From: Planctomycetota bacterium
GTDB lineage: Bacteria; Planctomycetota; UBA1135; GCA-002686595
Length of the DNA stretch: 6,165 nucleotides
NCBI GenBank assembly: GCA_011524785.1
Contig: WTJQ01000390.1
Location: 7,531-13,695, forward strand
Direction: 5' to 3'
The notes beneath the pieces are model-generated. The model was given only the letters and a program-made list of their open reading frames with translations. It was not told the origin of the DNA and did no database searches. Of the stretch, positions 5,399 through 6,165 are shown piece after piece (within the stretch, counting starts at the first letter, position 1; every line of letters begins with the position of its first letter). The position numbers were made by a program, and so were the translations under genes.

Positions 5399-6165
5399 TC
5401 ACTGGGCGATGTTCTGGGTGAGGAACACCTGACGGACCCGGCCGTGGATGCCCACGGAGATCTCGCCCACGAAGTCGGGCTCGATGGTCGAGACGTCGAC
5501 GAAGATGCCCTCGCCGGTCTGGTCGGGGACGAAGAGGTCGACCTCGTCGCCGCTGAAGGGGACGGGCTCGCCCTCGTCGAGCTGCAGGGTGCTCCCCACG
5601 GCGTCGACCTTCAGGACGTGGTCGTGGAAGCGGCCGCGGAAGGTGGCGCGGCGGTAGGAGTCCCCCGGGCGCAGCCCGCTCTCCTCGTCGCGGTCGAGGT
5701 GGGCGAGGGTAGTCCCGATGTGGACCGGGAAGAGGATCGGCTCGACGGTCCGGCGCACGCGCTGGGCGAACAGCTGGCCCTCGGTGCCGCCGTAGACCTC
5801 CTCGAGGGACATGCTGCGCAGCAGCATCCCGAGGTCGTTCTGGAGCCAGGACTGGTAGAGCAGGTCCCCGGCGCGCTGGGTCGTGTAGGTCTCGTCGTAG
5901 GCGAAGGCCTCGACCGCAGGGGAGGTCTTGAGGAAGCGCGTGAAGTGGTCGTCGGCCACGTTCGAGACGAACTCCTCCTCGAACAGGGGCAGGTAGTAGG
6001 GGCCCTTGAAGGGGTGGTCCTGCTCCTTGGAGGGGACGGCCATGAGAGCGAGGCTGGCGCCGACGCCGATCAGGCCGACGACGCCGCCCAAGAGCTTCAG
6101 TCCACCACCGGACTTCTTCTCGGGGGCTTCGCTCTGCGGCTCTTCGGGAGTGGTGGCTTCGGACA
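5399..6165 (-). CDS. fliL: FliL-like flagellar basal body-associated protein with internal insertion; start codon cut by window edge
   Basis: FliL is an inner-membrane protein that surrounds or supports the stator and assists motor torque. The last two bases of the window read TG on the minus strand, followed by TCC GAA GCC, so the start codon (NTG) is missing only one base and the protein would be 255 residues. An internal TTG at 6091 would delete the cytoplasmic tail and is unlikely. Residues 2-24 are a Glu/Pro/Lys-rich cytoplasmic tail, about 25-44 one transmembrane helix (LLGGVVGLIGVGASLALMAV), and the rest periplasmic. FVSNVADDHFTRFLK (66-80) matches the FliL strand usually written 'vNLad....rylk'. 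GTEGQLFAQRVRRTVEPIL (127-145) matches the helix with 'eG...L...I'. The protein ends QVFLTQNIAQ, like the family's terminal 'vyFTeFviQ'. E. coli FliL has 154 residues; here roughly 90 extra residues lie between the helix and the last strand. Position directly before fliM supports the name. Confidence 0.82.
   Translation of the reverse strand, partial: SEATTPEEPQSEAPEKKSGGGLKLLGGVVGLIGVGASLALMAVPSKEQDHPFKGPYYLPLFEEEFVSNVADDHFTRFLKTSPAVEAFAYDETYTTQRAGDLLYQSWLQNDLGMLLRSMSLEEVYGGTEGQLFAQRVRRTVEPILFPVHIGTTLAHLDRDEESGLRPGDSYRRATFRGRFHDHVLKVDAVGSTLQLDEGEPVPFSGDEVDLFVPDQTGEGIFVDVSTIEPDFVGEISVGIHGRVRQVFLTQNIAQ

Noticed and set aside
1..6165. A search for a new defence system, mobile element, CRISPR array, attachment site or biosynthetic cluster
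   Set aside because: All coding sequence is accounted for by ispG, a hydrolase, an oxidoreductase and flagellar genes. There are no spaced direct repeats, transposase or integrase motifs, toxin-antitoxin pairs or abrupt changes in base composition that I can see.

Overview
The window comes from a GC-rich bacterial chromosome (roughly 70% GC by eye, with strong G/C bias at third codon positions in every real gene). The organism makes isoprenoids by the MEP pathway, because it has ispG. It also builds a flagellum, because it has a fliL-fliM-fliN block. The combination of very high GC, few Shine-Dalgarno sequences and a secreted hydrolase carrying an extra C-terminal beta-rich domain recalls high-GC Planctomycetota. 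That placement is an impression and cannot be proven from the window.

Layout: bases 1-1115 (minus strand) hold nearly all of ispG, whose last residues lie beyond the left edge. Upstream of it on the same strand, 1190-2404 encodes a secreted alpha/beta hydrolase with a Ser-His-acid triad and a C-terminal extra domain. A 429-base non-coding stretch (2405-2833), rich in inverted repeats, separates the hydrolase from a divergently transcribed FAD-dependent oxidoreductase of the DAO superfamily (2834-4072, plus strand). This oxidoreductase is the only gene here with a good ribosome binding site.

The oxidoreductase runs tail to tail, with a 21-base gap, into the end of a flagellar cluster on the minus strand: a FliL-like membrane protein (5399 to the right edge, start codon cut by one base), FliM (4435-5364) and FliN (4094-4438, overlapping fliM by four bases). 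The order L-M-N is the classical one, but the cluster stops after fliN, so the export genes that often follow (fliO/P/Q/R) are not here.

The flagellar genes work together: FliM and FliN form the switch/C-ring, and FliL sits in the inner membrane by the stator. ispG, the hydrolase and the oxidoreductase have no obvious functional link to them or to each other. I see no mobile element, CRISPR array, RNA gene or clearly new system. The most unusual points are a FliL with a domain-sized insertion before its C-terminal signature and a FliM lacking a visible GGxG motif.
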